In this document: positions 27,173 to 36,229 of the stretch, in pieces
Layout: the number at the start of each line of letters is the position of its first letter
How positions within the stretch are numbered: the first letter of the stretch is position 1
Origin: Thiosocius sp963753845
Lineage (GTDB): Bacteria > Pseudomonadota > Gammaproteobacteria > Chromatiales > Chromatiaceae
NCBI GenBank assembly: GCA_963753845.1
Contig: CAVWEI010000017.1
Location: 372,001-436,000, forward strand
Length of the DNA stretch: 64,000 nucleotides
Direction of reading: 5' to 3'
The notes under the pieces: model-generated
Databases searched by the model: none
What the model saw: only the letters and a program-made list of their open reading frames with translations
What the model was told of the DNA's origin: nothing
Program-made: the position numbers and the translations under genes

Positions 27173-27766
27173 GTGAACCGTTTGACAAACATGTTGCTCG
27201 CAAGCATTGCATTCATCGCCTTGCTGCCGGTCATGCTGTTGATCGGCCTGGGGGTACGGGTCGTCATAGGAAAGCCGATCTTATTCGAACAGGATCGCCC
27301 GGGATTGAACGGCAAGGCTTTCAGGCTCTTCAAATTTCGCACCATGCGCAATGCAACGGACGAATCGGGCGATTCGTTACCCGATGCAGATCGCCTTACG
27401 CCATTTGGCAGATTTCTACGGCGCACCAGTCTCGACGAGCTGCCAGAGCTGTGGAATGTCATCGTCGGCGATATGAACCTGGTCGGTCCGCGACCCCTGC
27501 TCAAGGAATACCTTCCGCTTTATACCAAGGAGCAGTATCGGCGCCACGAGGTCTTGCCGGGCATCACCGGCTGGGCGCAGGTCAACGGCCGAAACCGTCT
27601 GGACTGGGAAGAAAGACTGAAGCTCGACACCTGGTATGTCGACCATCGCTCGTTTTGGCTGGACCTGAAGATCCTGGGATTGACATCCCTGGCTGTTTTC
27701 CGGACGCATGAAGTGAGCCAGGAAGGCCATGCGACCTCCGAAAAGTTCCAGGGGCGGGAGGAATGA
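27173..27766 (+). CDS. PglC-like monotopic phosphoglycosyl transferase
   Basis: A 197-residue bacterial sugar transferase with one N-terminal reentrant membrane helix (LASIAFIALLPVMLLIGLG). Family motifs are FKFRTM near residue 56, RTSLDELPELWNV near 85-97 with the catalytic DE, DMNLVGPRP and LPGITGWAQVNGRN. These enzymes put a sugar-1-phosphate, in PglC diacetyl-bacillosamine phosphate, on undecaprenyl phosphate. It starts at GTG 27173. It begins an operon with acetyltransferase, aminotransferase and dehydratase genes that would make exactly that sugar. Confidence 0.85.
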   Translation: MNRLTNMLLASIAFIALLPVMLLIGLGVRVVIGKPILFEQDRPGLNGKAFRLFKFRTMRNATDESGDSLPDADRLTPFGRFLRRTSLDELPELWNVIVGDMNLVGPRPLLKEYLPLYTKEQYRRHEVLPGITGWAQVNGRNRLDWEERLKLDTWYVDHRSFWLDLKILGLTSLAVFRTHEVSQEGHATSEKFQGREE

Positions 27767-28407
27767 ATCGTGGTCTTCTGATCATCGGCGCAGGTGGACA
27801 CGGAAAAGTGGTCGCCGATACGGCCCGCCAACAGGGGCAATGGGACAGGTTTGCATTCCTGGATGACGACACGACAAGATCCGGAAACATCGTTGGGATC
27901 CCGGTGTTGGGTGACTTCCGGACAGCGACCAGGCTCCGGCGGGACTACACGGACGCGGTGGTCGCCATCGGCAACGCGGTGCTGCGACTGCGAATGATCG
28001 CCGAACTGGCCGATCAGGGATTCAATCTTCCTGTCATCCAACACCCCTCGGCGGCCATCAGTTCTTTTGCCTCGCTGAGGGATGGCTGCGTGGTCTTTGC
28101 CCAGGCCGCGATCAATGCCGATGCCACCCTGGGTCTGGGATGCATTGTAAACACGGGTTCGACGGTCGATCACGATTGCAGACTCGCAGATGGTGTTCAT
28201 CTGGCTCCCGGCGCCCATCTGGCAGGTGGAGTGCATATTGGGCATTCAAGCTGGATAGGCATTGGCGCCTGCGTGCGCGAAAACACGAATGTCGGTGACC
28301 GGGTAACCGTCGGCGCAGGCGCCGCTGTCGTCGCCGATGTCGAAAGCGGACTGACGGTCTTGGGTGTCCCCGCCTCTGCCGCACAAGGGTCCATCAATCG
28401 ATCATGA
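27763..28407 (+). CDS. PglD-like sugar O/N-acetyltransferase (left-handed beta helix)
   Basis: A 214-residue protein. The N-terminal LLIIGAGGHGKVVADTA is the UDP-sugar-binding Rossmann-like domain of PglD/NeuD proteins; the C-terminal half shows hexapeptide repeats, with GSTVDHDC (near residue 128) holding the conserved catalytic His. PglD transfers acetyl from acetyl-CoA to the 4-amino group of UDP-4-amino-sugar in bacillosamine synthesis. It overlaps both neighbours by 4 bases (ATGA), so the operon is translationally coupled. Confidence 0.85.
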   Translation: MNRGLLIIGAGGHGKVVADTARQQGQWDRFAFLDDDTTRSGNIVGIPVLGDFRTATRLRRDYTDAVVAIGNAVLRLRMIAELADQGFNLPVIQHPSAAISSFASLRDGCVVFAQAAINADATLGLGCIVNTGSTVDHDCRLADGVHLAPGAHLAGGVHIGHSSWIGIGACVRENTNVGDRVTVGAGAAVVADVESGLTVLGVPASAAQGSINRS

Positions 28408-29603
28408 GTATGAATGCCGAACCCTCTCATCGTGTCCTTCCGACCTGGCCCATGTATGCGGACGATGAGATCGCCGCGGTACAGCAGGTGCTTGCATCCG
28501 GCGAGGTCAACTACTGGACCGGAACGGAGGGACGCGAGTTTGAGCGCGAGTATGCAGCCTATGTCGGTGTAGACCATGGCATTGCGCTCGCCAACGGCAG
28601 CGTCGCACTGGAGTTGGCCCTGCGAGCACTTGATATCGGCGCGGGCGACGAAGTGATCGTCACACCCCGCACCTTTATCGCATCTGCCAGCAGTATCGTG
28701 ATCTGCGGCGCTGCGCCGGTATTTGCCGATGTGGACCCAGACAGCCAGAACATCACGGCGGAGACGATTGCCCCGCACATCAACAGTCGTACTCGTGCCA
28801 TCATCCTGGTCCATCTGGCGGGCTGGCCATGCGATATGGCGCCCATTCTCGAGTTGGCGAAGCAGCGCGATCTCAAGATCATCGAGGATTGCGCTCAGGC
28901 CCATGGGGCAACCTACGACGGCCGCCCGGTGGGTTCCTTTGGCGATGTGGCGGCATTTTCGTTCTGCCAGGACAAGATCATCACCACCGGCGGTGAGGGT
29001 GGCATGCTGGTGACACGGTCCAGGTCTCTTTGGGAAAAGGCCTGGTCTTTCAAAGACCACGGAAAAAGCCATGCTGCCATTTTTGACCGAAAGTCAGCTA
29101 GCAACGGCCCTTTCAAATGGGTTCATGAATCGTTCGGCAGCAACTACCGTATGACCGAGATGCAGGCCGCGATCGGTCGCATCCAGCTACGCAAGCTCGA
29201 CGACTGGATCACCCAAAGACGGGCGAACGCACAAGTTCTGATCGAGCGCCTGTCGACGATTCCAGCGTTGCGGATACCCACGCCGGAAATCCGGATGCAC
29301 CATGCCTATTACAAGTTCTACGCATTCGTGAACACCAGGCAATTGCGCCCCGGCTGGGGACGTGACCGAATCCTCACAGCCATCAACCGCTTGGACGTGC
29401 CCTGTTTTGGTGGCAGCTGTAGCGAGGTTTACCGGGAAGTCGCATTCAAACACTCGCCATTTCGACGAGACGTCCGTTTGCCGGTTGCAAGGGAGTTGGG
29501 TGACACCAGCCTGATGTTTCCAGTTCACCCGACAATGACCGCAGACGACATGGTTCACATCGCCAATGCCATCGAATATGTCATGCAACAGGCGCAGGCG
29601 TGA
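28404..29603 (+). CDS. PglE-like DegT/DnrJ/EryC1 sugar aminotransferase
   Basis: A 399-residue PLP-dependent aminotransferase. EDCAQAHGATYDGRPVGSFGDVAAFSF near residues 155-181, the Schiff-base Lys in CQDKIITTGGEGGM, NYRMTEMQAAIG near 245 and the C-terminal VHPTMTADDM are DegT-family landmarks. In this setting it should aminate a 4-keto sugar made by the PglF-like enzyme encoded next. Start and stop overlap the flanking genes by 4 bases. Confidence 0.85.
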   Translation: MSMNAEPSHRVLPTWPMYADDEIAAVQQVLASGEVNYWTGTEGREFEREYAAYVGVDHGIALANGSVALELALRALDIGAGDEVIVTPRTFIASASSIVICGAAPVFADVDPDSQNITAETIAPHINSRTRAIILVHLAGWPCDMAPILELAKQRDLKIIEDCAQAHGATYDGRPVGSFGDVAAFSFCQDKIITTGGEGGMLVTRSRSLWEKAWSFKDHGKSHAAIFDRKSASNGPFKWVHESFGSNYRMTEMQAAIGRIQLRKLDDWITQRRANAQVLIERLSTIPALRIPTPEIRMHHAYYKFYAFVNTRQLRPGWGRDRILTAINRLDVPCFGGSCSEVYREVAFKHSPFRRDVRLPVARELGDTSLMFPVHPTMTADDMVHIANAIEYVMQQAQA

Positions 29604-31468
29604 GCATACCGGGACGAATAGCGGCCTCGATAAAGCGGACCTATCGCGCGCTGCTGATCTTTTCCCACGATCTTCTGATGGTCCCGCTTGCCTGGCTTGG
29701 CAGTTACTGGTTCCGGTTCAATCTGGCGCAGATCCCCGACAGTTACTGGACCCAGGGACTGCACACCCTGCCCTGGGTATTGCTCGTGCAGGCATGCTCC
29801 TTCTACTTTTTTGGTCTTTATAAGGGCGTATGGCGATTCGCCTCACTGTCCGACCTGATCCGCATCATCAAGGCAGTTGCCGCAGGCACGGTCGCGTCCA
29901 TGGCACTGCTGTTCATCATCTACCGGTTGGAGTTCATTCCCCGCTCTCTGGTCGTACTCTATCCGCTGCTGCTGCTGCTATTGCTCAGCGGTCCCCGGCT
30001 CCTCTATCGCTGGTCAAAAGACCGTCGACTCGCTATGAACAGCGGCACCCGAGTGCTTATCGCAGGTGCCGGACGCGCAGGCGAGATGCTCGCGCGCGAC
30101 CTGCTGCGCGTGCATTCCAAATCCTATCAGCCGGTTGCCTTCGTCGATGACAAGGCCAGGCGGCATGGCCAGGAAGTGCACGGTATACCGGTCATTGGCA
30201 GTTGTGATCAGATCCCGGCGATCGCACGAAGCATGGACATCGATCTCATTATGCTGGCGATGCCCTCGGCGACCGGCGAGGAAATGAGGAAACTGGTTCA
30301 GTATTGCGATGAAGCCGGCGTTCCCTTCCAGACAGTACCATCGGTCGATGCACTCGTTACCGGCAAGGTTGCGATCAATGATCTGAGAGATGTCTCGATC
30401 GAGGACATACTCGGGCGTGACCCGGTTTCGCTCGACTGGGACGAGATACACCATCGTCTCAGTGAAAAAACGATTCTTGTCACGGGCGCGGGTGGCTCGA
30501 TCGGCTCTGAGCTTTGCAGACAGGTGGCCGCCCTCAAACCCACAAACCTCGTCTTGCTCGAAAACAGTGAATTCAATTTGTATGCCCTGGAAATGGAACT
30601 GCGGAAGCGTTTCCCGGAACTCAAACTGACCCACTGCCTGGGCGATGTTCGTGATCTGGTCCGTGTCAATCAGGTCTTCTCGAGCTATCGACCCGACGTC
30701 GTTTTCCATGCCGCTGCCTATAAGCACGTGCCGATGCTGGAAGACCAGGTCCGCGAGGCGGTCAAGAACAATGTGCTGGGCACGCGCACGGTGGCATTGG
30801 CGGCAGACCAATACGGTGCATCAGCGTTTGTCTTGATCTCCACTGACAAGGCAGTCAATCCGGCCAACGTCATGGGGGCCACGAAGCGGATCGCCGAGAT
30901 CTTCTGTCAGAACCTGGACGCCAGGTCGCAGACCAAATTCATAACCGTGCGTTTCGGCAATGTGCTTGATTCAGCAGGAAGCGTCGTCCCGCTGTTTCGA
31001 CGTCAAATCCGGGAGGGTGGCCCATTGACGGTCACGCATGCCGATATCGAGCGCTATTTCATGACCATACCCGAGGCCGCACAGCTGATCTTGCAGGCCT
31101 CGGTGCTTGGTCGCGGAGGGGAAATATTCGTACTCGACATGGGCTCTCCCGTCCGGATCAAGTTTCTGGCCGAGCAGATGATCCGGCTTTCAGGGAAGGT
31201 CCCTTACCAGGACATCGACATCGCGATTACCGGATTGCGGCCCGGCGAAAAACTCTACGAGGAACTATTCCACGACATGGAGCGCCTCGAAAAAACAGCG
31301 CATGCCAAGATCATGCTGGCTCATCACCGGAAAGTCGACTGGGAGGTACTGTCCACGGCCTTCGATGAGCTCCAGGTATCCTGCGAAAAACCTGACACCG
31401 GACGCCTTCTGGATCTGCTGACCGGCCTGGTGCCGGAAAACCGGATCGGTGCATCGGCGGCTTCCTGA
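29600..31468 (+). CDS. PglF/FlaA1-type membrane nucleotide-sugar 4,6-dehydratase
   Basis: A 622-residue protein. Residues 1-140 have four membrane helices, about 145-280 a first Rossmann domain (VLIAGAGRAGEMLARDL), and the remainder the catalytic SDR domain: ILVTGAGGSIGSELCRQ near 292, HAAAYKHVPMLE near 370, STDKAVNPANVMGATKR near 412 (the Lys is in the MxxxK version seen in PglF/WbpM), and RFGNVLDSAGSV. It would dehydrate UDP-GlcNAc to the 4-keto-6-deoxy sugar, the first step to bacillosamine. GTG 29600 overlaps the upstream stop (GTGA). Confidence 0.9.
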   Translation: MSIPGRIAASIKRTYRALLIFSHDLLMVPLAWLGSYWFRFNLAQIPDSYWTQGLHTLPWVLLVQACSFYFFGLYKGVWRFASLSDLIRIIKAVAAGTVASMALLFIIYRLEFIPRSLVVLYPLLLLLLLSGPRLLYRWSKDRRLAMNSGTRVLIAGAGRAGEMLARDLLRVHSKSYQPVAFVDDKARRHGQEVHGIPVIGSCDQIPAIARSMDIDLIMLAMPSATGEEMRKLVQYCDEAGVPFQTVPSVDALVTGKVAINDLRDVSIEDILGRDPVSLDWDEIHHRLSEKTILVTGAGGSIGSELCRQVAALKPTNLVLLENSEFNLYALEMELRKRFPELKLTHCLGDVRDLVRVNQVFSSYRPDVVFHAAAYKHVPMLEDQVREAVKNNVLGTRTVALAADQYGASAFVLISTDKAVNPANVMGATKRIAEIFCQNLDARSQTKFITVRFGNVLDSAGSVVPLFRRQIREGGPLTVTHADIERYFMTIPEAAQLILQASVLGRGGEIFVLDMGSPVRIKFLAEQMIRLSGKVPYQDIDIAITGLRPGEKLYEELFHDMERLEKTAHAKIMLAHHRKVDWEVLSTAFDELQVSCEKPDTGRLLDLLTGLVPENRIGASAAS

Positions 31469-31567
31469 CCCGATCGCATACCAAATCGAGAGTTCCTGCC
31501 CCGCCATCCCGCAGAGTTATGAATAAACAAACGCCCCGCCCGATTCCCCACCCTGCGAAGACAGCAC

Positions 31568-32875
31568 GTGTCCGAAACTAACCCAGATCGGCGTGTTCTT
31601 GGTATCGCTCTCAAGAGTTCCTTTTTGGTTTTTGCCATGGGGGCAGCACTGGCTTTCGCGACCCAGATCCTTCTTGCACGGCTGATGGGTGCGACAGAGT
31701 ATGGGATCTATTACTACGCGCTATCCTGGCTAACGGTAGCTACGTTGATCGGTCAGATCGGTTTCGACCAGTCCTTGCTGCGTTTCATGCCCGTTTACAT
31801 CCAGGACGGCAACTGGCCAAAGGCCAAAGGCATCATGAAGGCAGGTGGATTGCTGGCTGGCTATGGTGGTCTGCTGCTGGCAGTCATAATGATCCTGGTC
31901 GTACTCGCAATGGGGGACAAGCTGAGTGATTCCCAGCGCATGACCTTCATGATCGCTGCACTCTGCCTCCCGCTGCGCGGTCTGATCTATATACGCCAAG
32001 CCACCTTACGCAGCTTTATGTATACCGTGCGAAGCCTGCTTCCGGATGCGGTGATATCGCCAGCGATACTGATAATCCTGGCTATCGGTCTTTACCATGT
32101 GTACGGATTGTCTTCAGCACCCTCGTTCATGATGGCCAACCTGATAGCTATTTCATTGGCCTTTCTCATCGGCGCCTATTGGAAATCCAAGCTGATACCG
32201 AGCACCCTCAAATCCGCAGAGCCCAGCTATAAAATGCGGAAATGGCTTCGGGTGGCTTTCCTGCTGTTTATCATCAATGGCGCCCACATGCTGCTCGGTA
32301 ATGTCGATGTGCTTATCCTGGGCATTTTCCGCCATTCTTCGGATGTGGGGATTTATGGTATCTCGTCGCGAATTGCCTCCGTCGTCACCTTTACACTCAT
32401 CGCGATGTACCCTGTCTTTGCTCCCCTGATCGCAAAACACCAGGCAGCGGGCAGGCGGGAAGAGCTGCAACAGGCTATCGCACATGGGATGCGCCCTGTT
32501 GTGCTAATAGCTGGCTTCCTGTCTCTGATCCTGATTGTCTGGGGGCCGGAGATACTCGGCCTGTTCGGGGTTGAGTTTGAGCGAGGTTCAGTGACACTCG
32601 CGCTGCTGGTCGGGGGACAATTCGTTAACGCCCTATGCGGCCCTGTTGCGCTGCTGCTGGCGTATGGGGGGCATGAGCCTTTGGCTGCCAAGGTGCTGGT
32701 GGCCGTACTGATCGTGAGCGTTTGTCTGCATTTCCTGGTCATTCCCTCCTTCGGGATGGAGGGGGCCGCAGTTGTCACTGCGGCGTCCGTAGCAATATGG
32801 AATCTGGCGCTCTTTGTTCTGGCCAGGCGCCACCTGCATGTCGATCCCAGTGGCTGGTTTCCCATCAAAGGGTGA
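31568..32875 (+). CDS. Flippase of the polysaccharide transporter (Wzx-like) family
   Basis: A 435-residue membrane protein with 12-14 helices and no soluble domain. FLVFAMGAALAFATQILLARLMGATEYGIYYYA near the N-terminus is the typical Wzx/MATE-like first-helix pair (LG-x-YG), and repeated hydrophobic segments follow. It starts with GTG 31568. It lies 100 bp downstream of the PglF-like gene and probably flips the undecaprenyl-linked glycan made with the bacillosamine-type primer. Confidence 0.8.
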   Translation: MSETNPDRRVLGIALKSSFLVFAMGAALAFATQILLARLMGATEYGIYYYALSWLTVATLIGQIGFDQSLLRFMPVYIQDGNWPKAKGIMKAGGLLAGYGGLLLAVIMILVVLAMGDKLSDSQRMTFMIAALCLPLRGLIYIRQATLRSFMYTVRSLLPDAVISPAILIILAIGLYHVYGLSSAPSFMMANLIAISLAFLIGAYWKSKLIPSTLKSAEPSYKMRKWLRVAFLLFIINGAHMLLGNVDVLILGIFRHSSDVGIYGISSRIASVVTFTLIAMYPVFAPLIAKHQAAGRREELQQAIAHGMRPVVLIAGFLSLILIVWGPEILGLFGVEFERGSVTLALLVGGQFVNALCGPVALLLAYGGHEPLAAKVLVAVLIVSVCLHFLVIPSFGMEGAAVVTAASVAIWNLALFVLARRHLHVDPSGWFPIKG

Positions 32876-32928
32876 TTGCGCGCAGAGGTAGTGGCCATCG
32901 CGACGCGACGCGCCCATGACCTTACCGG

Positions 32929-33306
32929 TCAGCGAAAAACCTTCGGCCTCGCACGCTCGACCAAAGCGGCTATCTCCGCTTCCTGGGCAGGACTGGGGTC
33001 CGCATACAGGGCACCGACCAGGTACTGCTCCTTCGACAGCCTGCGGACATGCCCTACCCGGCAGCCGACACGCAGACTGTCACCGAAGTAAGGATCCGCG
33101 GCACCCGCCACGATGAGTTCAAACTGGTCTCCGGTGGTCAGTGTCGGGCCGCCCTGAGCCAGGGCCACCACCGTGGTCCGGGCCATCAGCAGGCCGATGC
33201 CGACCGACGAAATCTCCGATGTCTGGGCATCGAAGTGTCCTCCCTGGCTGCGGAGTTCCACCGGCGAACTGAACGAGTAGCGGGGAAAAAGGCGACGATC
33301 TTGCAT
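32929..33306 (-). CDS. PilZ domain protein
   Basis: A 125-residue protein made of one PilZ domain. RRLFPR (residues 4-9) matches the RxxxR c-di-GMP-binding motif and SEISSVGIGL (near 31-40) the (D/N)xSxxG element. It probably reports c-di-GMP levels to a partner. Its position right after the exopolysaccharide flippase gene, on the opposite strand, suggests but does not prove a role in polymer control. Confidence 0.8.
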   Translation of the reverse strand: MQDRRLFPRYSFSSPVELRSQGGHFDAQTSEISSVGIGLLMARTTVVALAQGGPTLTTGDQFELIVAGAADPYFGDSLRVGCRVGHVRRLSKEQYLVGALYADPSPAQEAEIAALVERARPKVFR

Positions 33307-33403
33307 GAGCTCAGGTTTTTAGCCCTATTTGCGTCAAACAACCCAAAAAACACCCGCAAAGGCTGTCAAAACGACGAGGCTGACGGGGTTTCCCGGCAGC
33401 ATA

Positions 33404-33778
33404 TCAGGAATTCGGCTCTTCTGGCTTCCCGAACAGTCCCGCCAGTCCGGCGAACGGCTGATGAGTGGCCGTCGCTGCCTGTTTGCCAGCCGCGGCATCG
33501 CCATGCGCGCTGTCCAACTGGCGTGAATGCTCGTTGTCGTGACAGTAAAGACAGAGCAACTCCCAGTTGCTGCCATCCGGTGGATTGTTGCTGTGATTGT
33601 GGTCGCGGTGATGCACCGTGAGCTCGCGCAGGTTCTCTCTTGTGAACTCGCGGGCGCAACGTCCGCACACCCATGGATAGAGCTTCAACGCCTGTTCGCG
33701 ATACCCGCTCTCGCGCTCCTCGCGCGCCCGTCGCGCCTCGGCGACGACCCGATCCAGTTTGTCCGTATCTCTGCTCAT
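33404..33778 (-). CDS. yajD: YajD family HNH nuclease
   Basis: A 124-residue protein closely following E. coli YajD: ESGYREQALKLYPWVCGRC, REFTRENLRELTVHHRDHNH (the HNH His pair) and NWELLCLYCHDNEHS, with paired CxxC motifs for zinc. ATG 33778 was chosen because YajD proteins begin shortly before the ESGYRE block; the longer frame from 33874 adds unrelated residues. The nuclease role of YajD is inferred from its fold. The C-terminus has the usual PFAGLAGLF ending. Confidence 0.85.
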   Translation of the reverse strand: MSRDTDKLDRVVAEARRAREERESGYREQALKLYPWVCGRCAREFTRENLRELTVHHRDHNHSNNPPDGSNWELLCLYCHDNEHSRQLDSAHGDAAAGKQAATATHQPFAGLAGLFGKPEEPNS

Positions 33779-33895
33779 ATTTGCCGCCACCACAGCTGTC
33801 AGCCGGCCCACCGGGGCCCTTGGACACACCATCTTCCACCCGATACGGGCTCGTTTTACCCCCTCGGCGGGCACCGAACAAGCCCCGGCGCCGCC

Positions 33896-34708
33896 TCAGA
33901 CCAACCGTCGCTCCACTGTCCTGCCGCCCTTGATCGCCAGCACCTCGCCCTCTGCGAGCGGTCTCCAGGCTTCACCGGTCAGGGGCACGCTCGCCACCAG
34001 GGTCAATGCCTGCCGGACGGTCGTCAGCGTAACACCCGATCCGGACAGGTCGGGCACCGATTCACGGCAACAGCGTTCGAGTACATACAGCCCGGGCTGT
34101 ACCTCGACCGTCCCGGGCGGCGTTCGACGATGGGCATGTATGAACAGGGTGTCGCTGTCGGCATACAGGAAGTTGGCAATTCCGCTGGCGCGCAACTCGG
34201 CCGCAAACTCTGCCACCAGGTCCAGCCGCGCCTCGACTGTGGGAAGCATCTCGTGACTATCCATCCAGAGTGCCGCAACCCGCCCCAGCAATCGGCAGAA
34301 CGCTAGCTCGGAGTCGGTATCGCCCACCGGCTGGAAACGCGCCCGCGCATCACCCGGCTGCGGCATCATCCCGTCCAGTTCACCATTGTGGGCAAATACA
34401 TGGGTGTGGCCACCAAGCTCGCGCATGAACGGCTGGGTGTTCTGCAATGAGCGCTCGCCACGTGTGGCCAGTCGAATATGCGAGACCACCAGTTCGCTCG
34501 GCGGGCCATGTTGCTCAATATGGCGCACCAGGTGACTCTCGCTGGCCGCACCGGGTTCCCGCAAAAGCAAGGCGTCTCTCCCCGCATAGTAGGCCACACC
34601 CCAGCCATCACGATGCGGGCCCTCGGCCCCACCACGACGCGCAAGCTGCTCCAGGGAAAGTCCGACCGTGGTCGGCAACCGGCTCGATATGGCAAGCAGC
34701 TCACACAT
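33896..34708 (-). CDS. Class II glutamine amidotransferase (YafJ-like)
   Basis: A 270-residue Ntn-type amidotransferase. The catalytic Cys is residue 2 (MCELLAIS), followed by GPHRDGWGVAYYAG, HIRLATRGERSLQNTQPF and FAHNGELDG, all conserved in YafJ-type proteins. These hydrolyse glutamine or a related gamma-glutamyl substrate; the acceptor is unknown. It lies 3 bp upstream of nothing related: the next gene upstream on this strand is the GT39 protein, ending at 34712. Confidence 0.85.
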   Translation of the reverse strand: MCELLAISSRLPTTVGLSLEQLARRGGAEGPHRDGWGVAYYAGRDALLLREPGAASESHLVRHIEQHGPPSELVVSHIRLATRGERSLQNTQPFMRELGGHTHVFAHNGELDGMMPQPGDARARFQPVGDTDSELAFCRLLGRVAALWMDSHEMLPTVEARLDLVAEFAAELRASGIANFLYADSDTLFIHAHRRTPPGTVEVQPGLYVLERCCRESVPDLSGSGVTLTTVRQALTLVASVPLTGEAWRPLAEGEVLAIKGGRTVERRLV

Positions 34709-34711
34709 CCT

Positions 34712-36229
34712 TCAGGTACTCGCATCCGGTGGCATCCCGGAGGACGCGGGCGCTCCAGCCTCCGGACCCGATTCTTCCCGTGCCGGCCGCACATACAGCA
34801 ACTGGTATCCGCCATGGCGGCTTACGGGACCAAGCCGTTTCTGTACAAATGCAGGCAGGTTCCCGACCTCATCTGCGTCCATGGCAACGAAGACCCTCCC
34901 CGGCCTCACCCGTTCGAGGAGTTCATCGACGTCCCGTACTTCCTCGGCAAGCCCACCGCTGTAAAAGGCCGCTGAATAGGGCCGCCGGCCCAAGTATACC
35001 AGCCCCTCGCCTTCCACCCGGTTCGACTGGTAGTCGGCGACCAGCGCCTGGGCCGAACTCTCTGCGGAAATCTGGCTGACGTTGACCGCCGTGACCGCCG
35101 CCACCAGCAGGACCAAGGTGAATCCCAGGCCTCCCGCGAGCAGCCGTTCGACCGGCAGCCGCCCGGGAACACGAGCCAGCCACAATGCGGCCAATATGGA
35201 CAGTGCCGGGAGTCCTGGCAGCACATAGGTCCACAGGATATTTCCAGCCATGGTGAAGAATAGACAGGGTATCGATGCCCACAAGAGCAGGTAGATACGC
35301 AAAGGGCGGTCATCCTGGACCGCGCCGTCGAGCTTGTTTCGCCAGCGCCAGACGCCCGCCGGCACGAGCACCGACCAGGGCAGAAATGCCGCAACCGCGA
35401 ACAGCCAGATCGAGCCGCGTGGGAATGCATGCGCGCTGCCATACAGGTCGCCCTGCCAGCCCGGCGTGACGAAACGATGCCAGTGCTCACCGATGAGGAA
35501 ATATTCAATGAAACCCGGTGACCGGAGCTCGGCCCAGACATACCAGGGCGCTACCAGCAGCAGGGTCAACAATATGCCGCGCACCCAGCGGAATTCCCGC
35601 AGAACCCGCATCGGCCCACCTGATACCAGACTCCAGATCACTATCGGAAGTCCGGCCAGCACCGCGGCAATGGGGCCCTTGGCAAGCAATCCGATCGCGA
35701 CGCCCACGAAGAACAGGTACTGCTCGCGTGAGCGCCCAGTCTCGTTGCCATGCAGCCCCAGCCAGAACCCCCGCATGGCCAGAGTGGTCCCCAGGACCAG
35801 ACTCATGTCCGTCATTACGGCGCCAGCGGAGACGAGGAACAATGCAGAACCGCAGAGCAGCACGATCCCAAAGATCGCTTCGCGCCGATCTCGCCGTGCA
35901 AACCAGTCCCAAATCACCCATGCGACCAAAACCCCGCAGAGCAGGTGAGGCAGGCGCGCCGCGAAGGCATTGACCCCAAACAGCTTGAAACTTAGGGCAG
36001 TAATCCAGAAAGAGAACGGCGGTTTACCCCAAAAAGGTTGGCCATAATCGATCCAGGGTGTGACCCAGTCTCCCAACTCGACCATTTTGCGTCCGATTTC
36101 GGCATATCGTGCCTCTGTCTGATCCATGATCGGGTACAGGCCGAGTGTTGCCAGGCGTGCGAGCACCAAGGCGCCAAGCAAGAGCCACAACAGACGGCCA
36201 GGCGGCCACCGTTCAGGCGTCGCCGGCAT
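34712..36229 (-). CDS. ArnT-like glycosyltransferase family 39 (membrane)
   Basis: A 505-residue protein with about 12 helices. The first periplasmic loop contains YPIMDQTEARYAEIGRKM with the acidic residues used for catalysis in ArnT/PMT proteins, and WGKPPFSFWITALSFKLFG follows. These enzymes transfer a sugar from a polyprenyl phosphate donor to lipid A or other periplasmic acceptors. ATG 36229 is used because it overlaps the end of the GtrB-like gene by 17 bases; a longer reading lies inside that gene. It forms a three-gene unit with GtrA- and GtrB-like genes that would supply and flip the lipid-linked sugar. Confidence 0.85.
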   Translation of the reverse strand: MPATPERWPPGRLLWLLLGALVLARLATLGLYPIMDQTEARYAEIGRKMVELGDWVTPWIDYGQPFWGKPPFSFWITALSFKLFGVNAFAARLPHLLCGVLVAWVIWDWFARRDRREAIFGIVLLCGSALFLVSAGAVMTDMSLVLGTTLAMRGFWLGLHGNETGRSREQYLFFVGVAIGLLAKGPIAAVLAGLPIVIWSLVSGGPMRVLREFRWVRGILLTLLLVAPWYVWAELRSPGFIEYFLIGEHWHRFVTPGWQGDLYGSAHAFPRGSIWLFAVAAFLPWSVLVPAGVWRWRNKLDGAVQDDRPLRIYLLLWASIPCLFFTMAGNILWTYVLPGLPALSILAALWLARVPGRLPVERLLAGGLGFTLVLLVAAVTAVNVSQISAESSAQALVADYQSNRVEGEGLVYLGRRPYSAAFYSGGLAEEVRDVDELLERVRPGRVFVAMDADEVGNLPAFVQKRLGPVSRHGGYQLLYVRPAREESGPEAGAPASSGMPPDAST

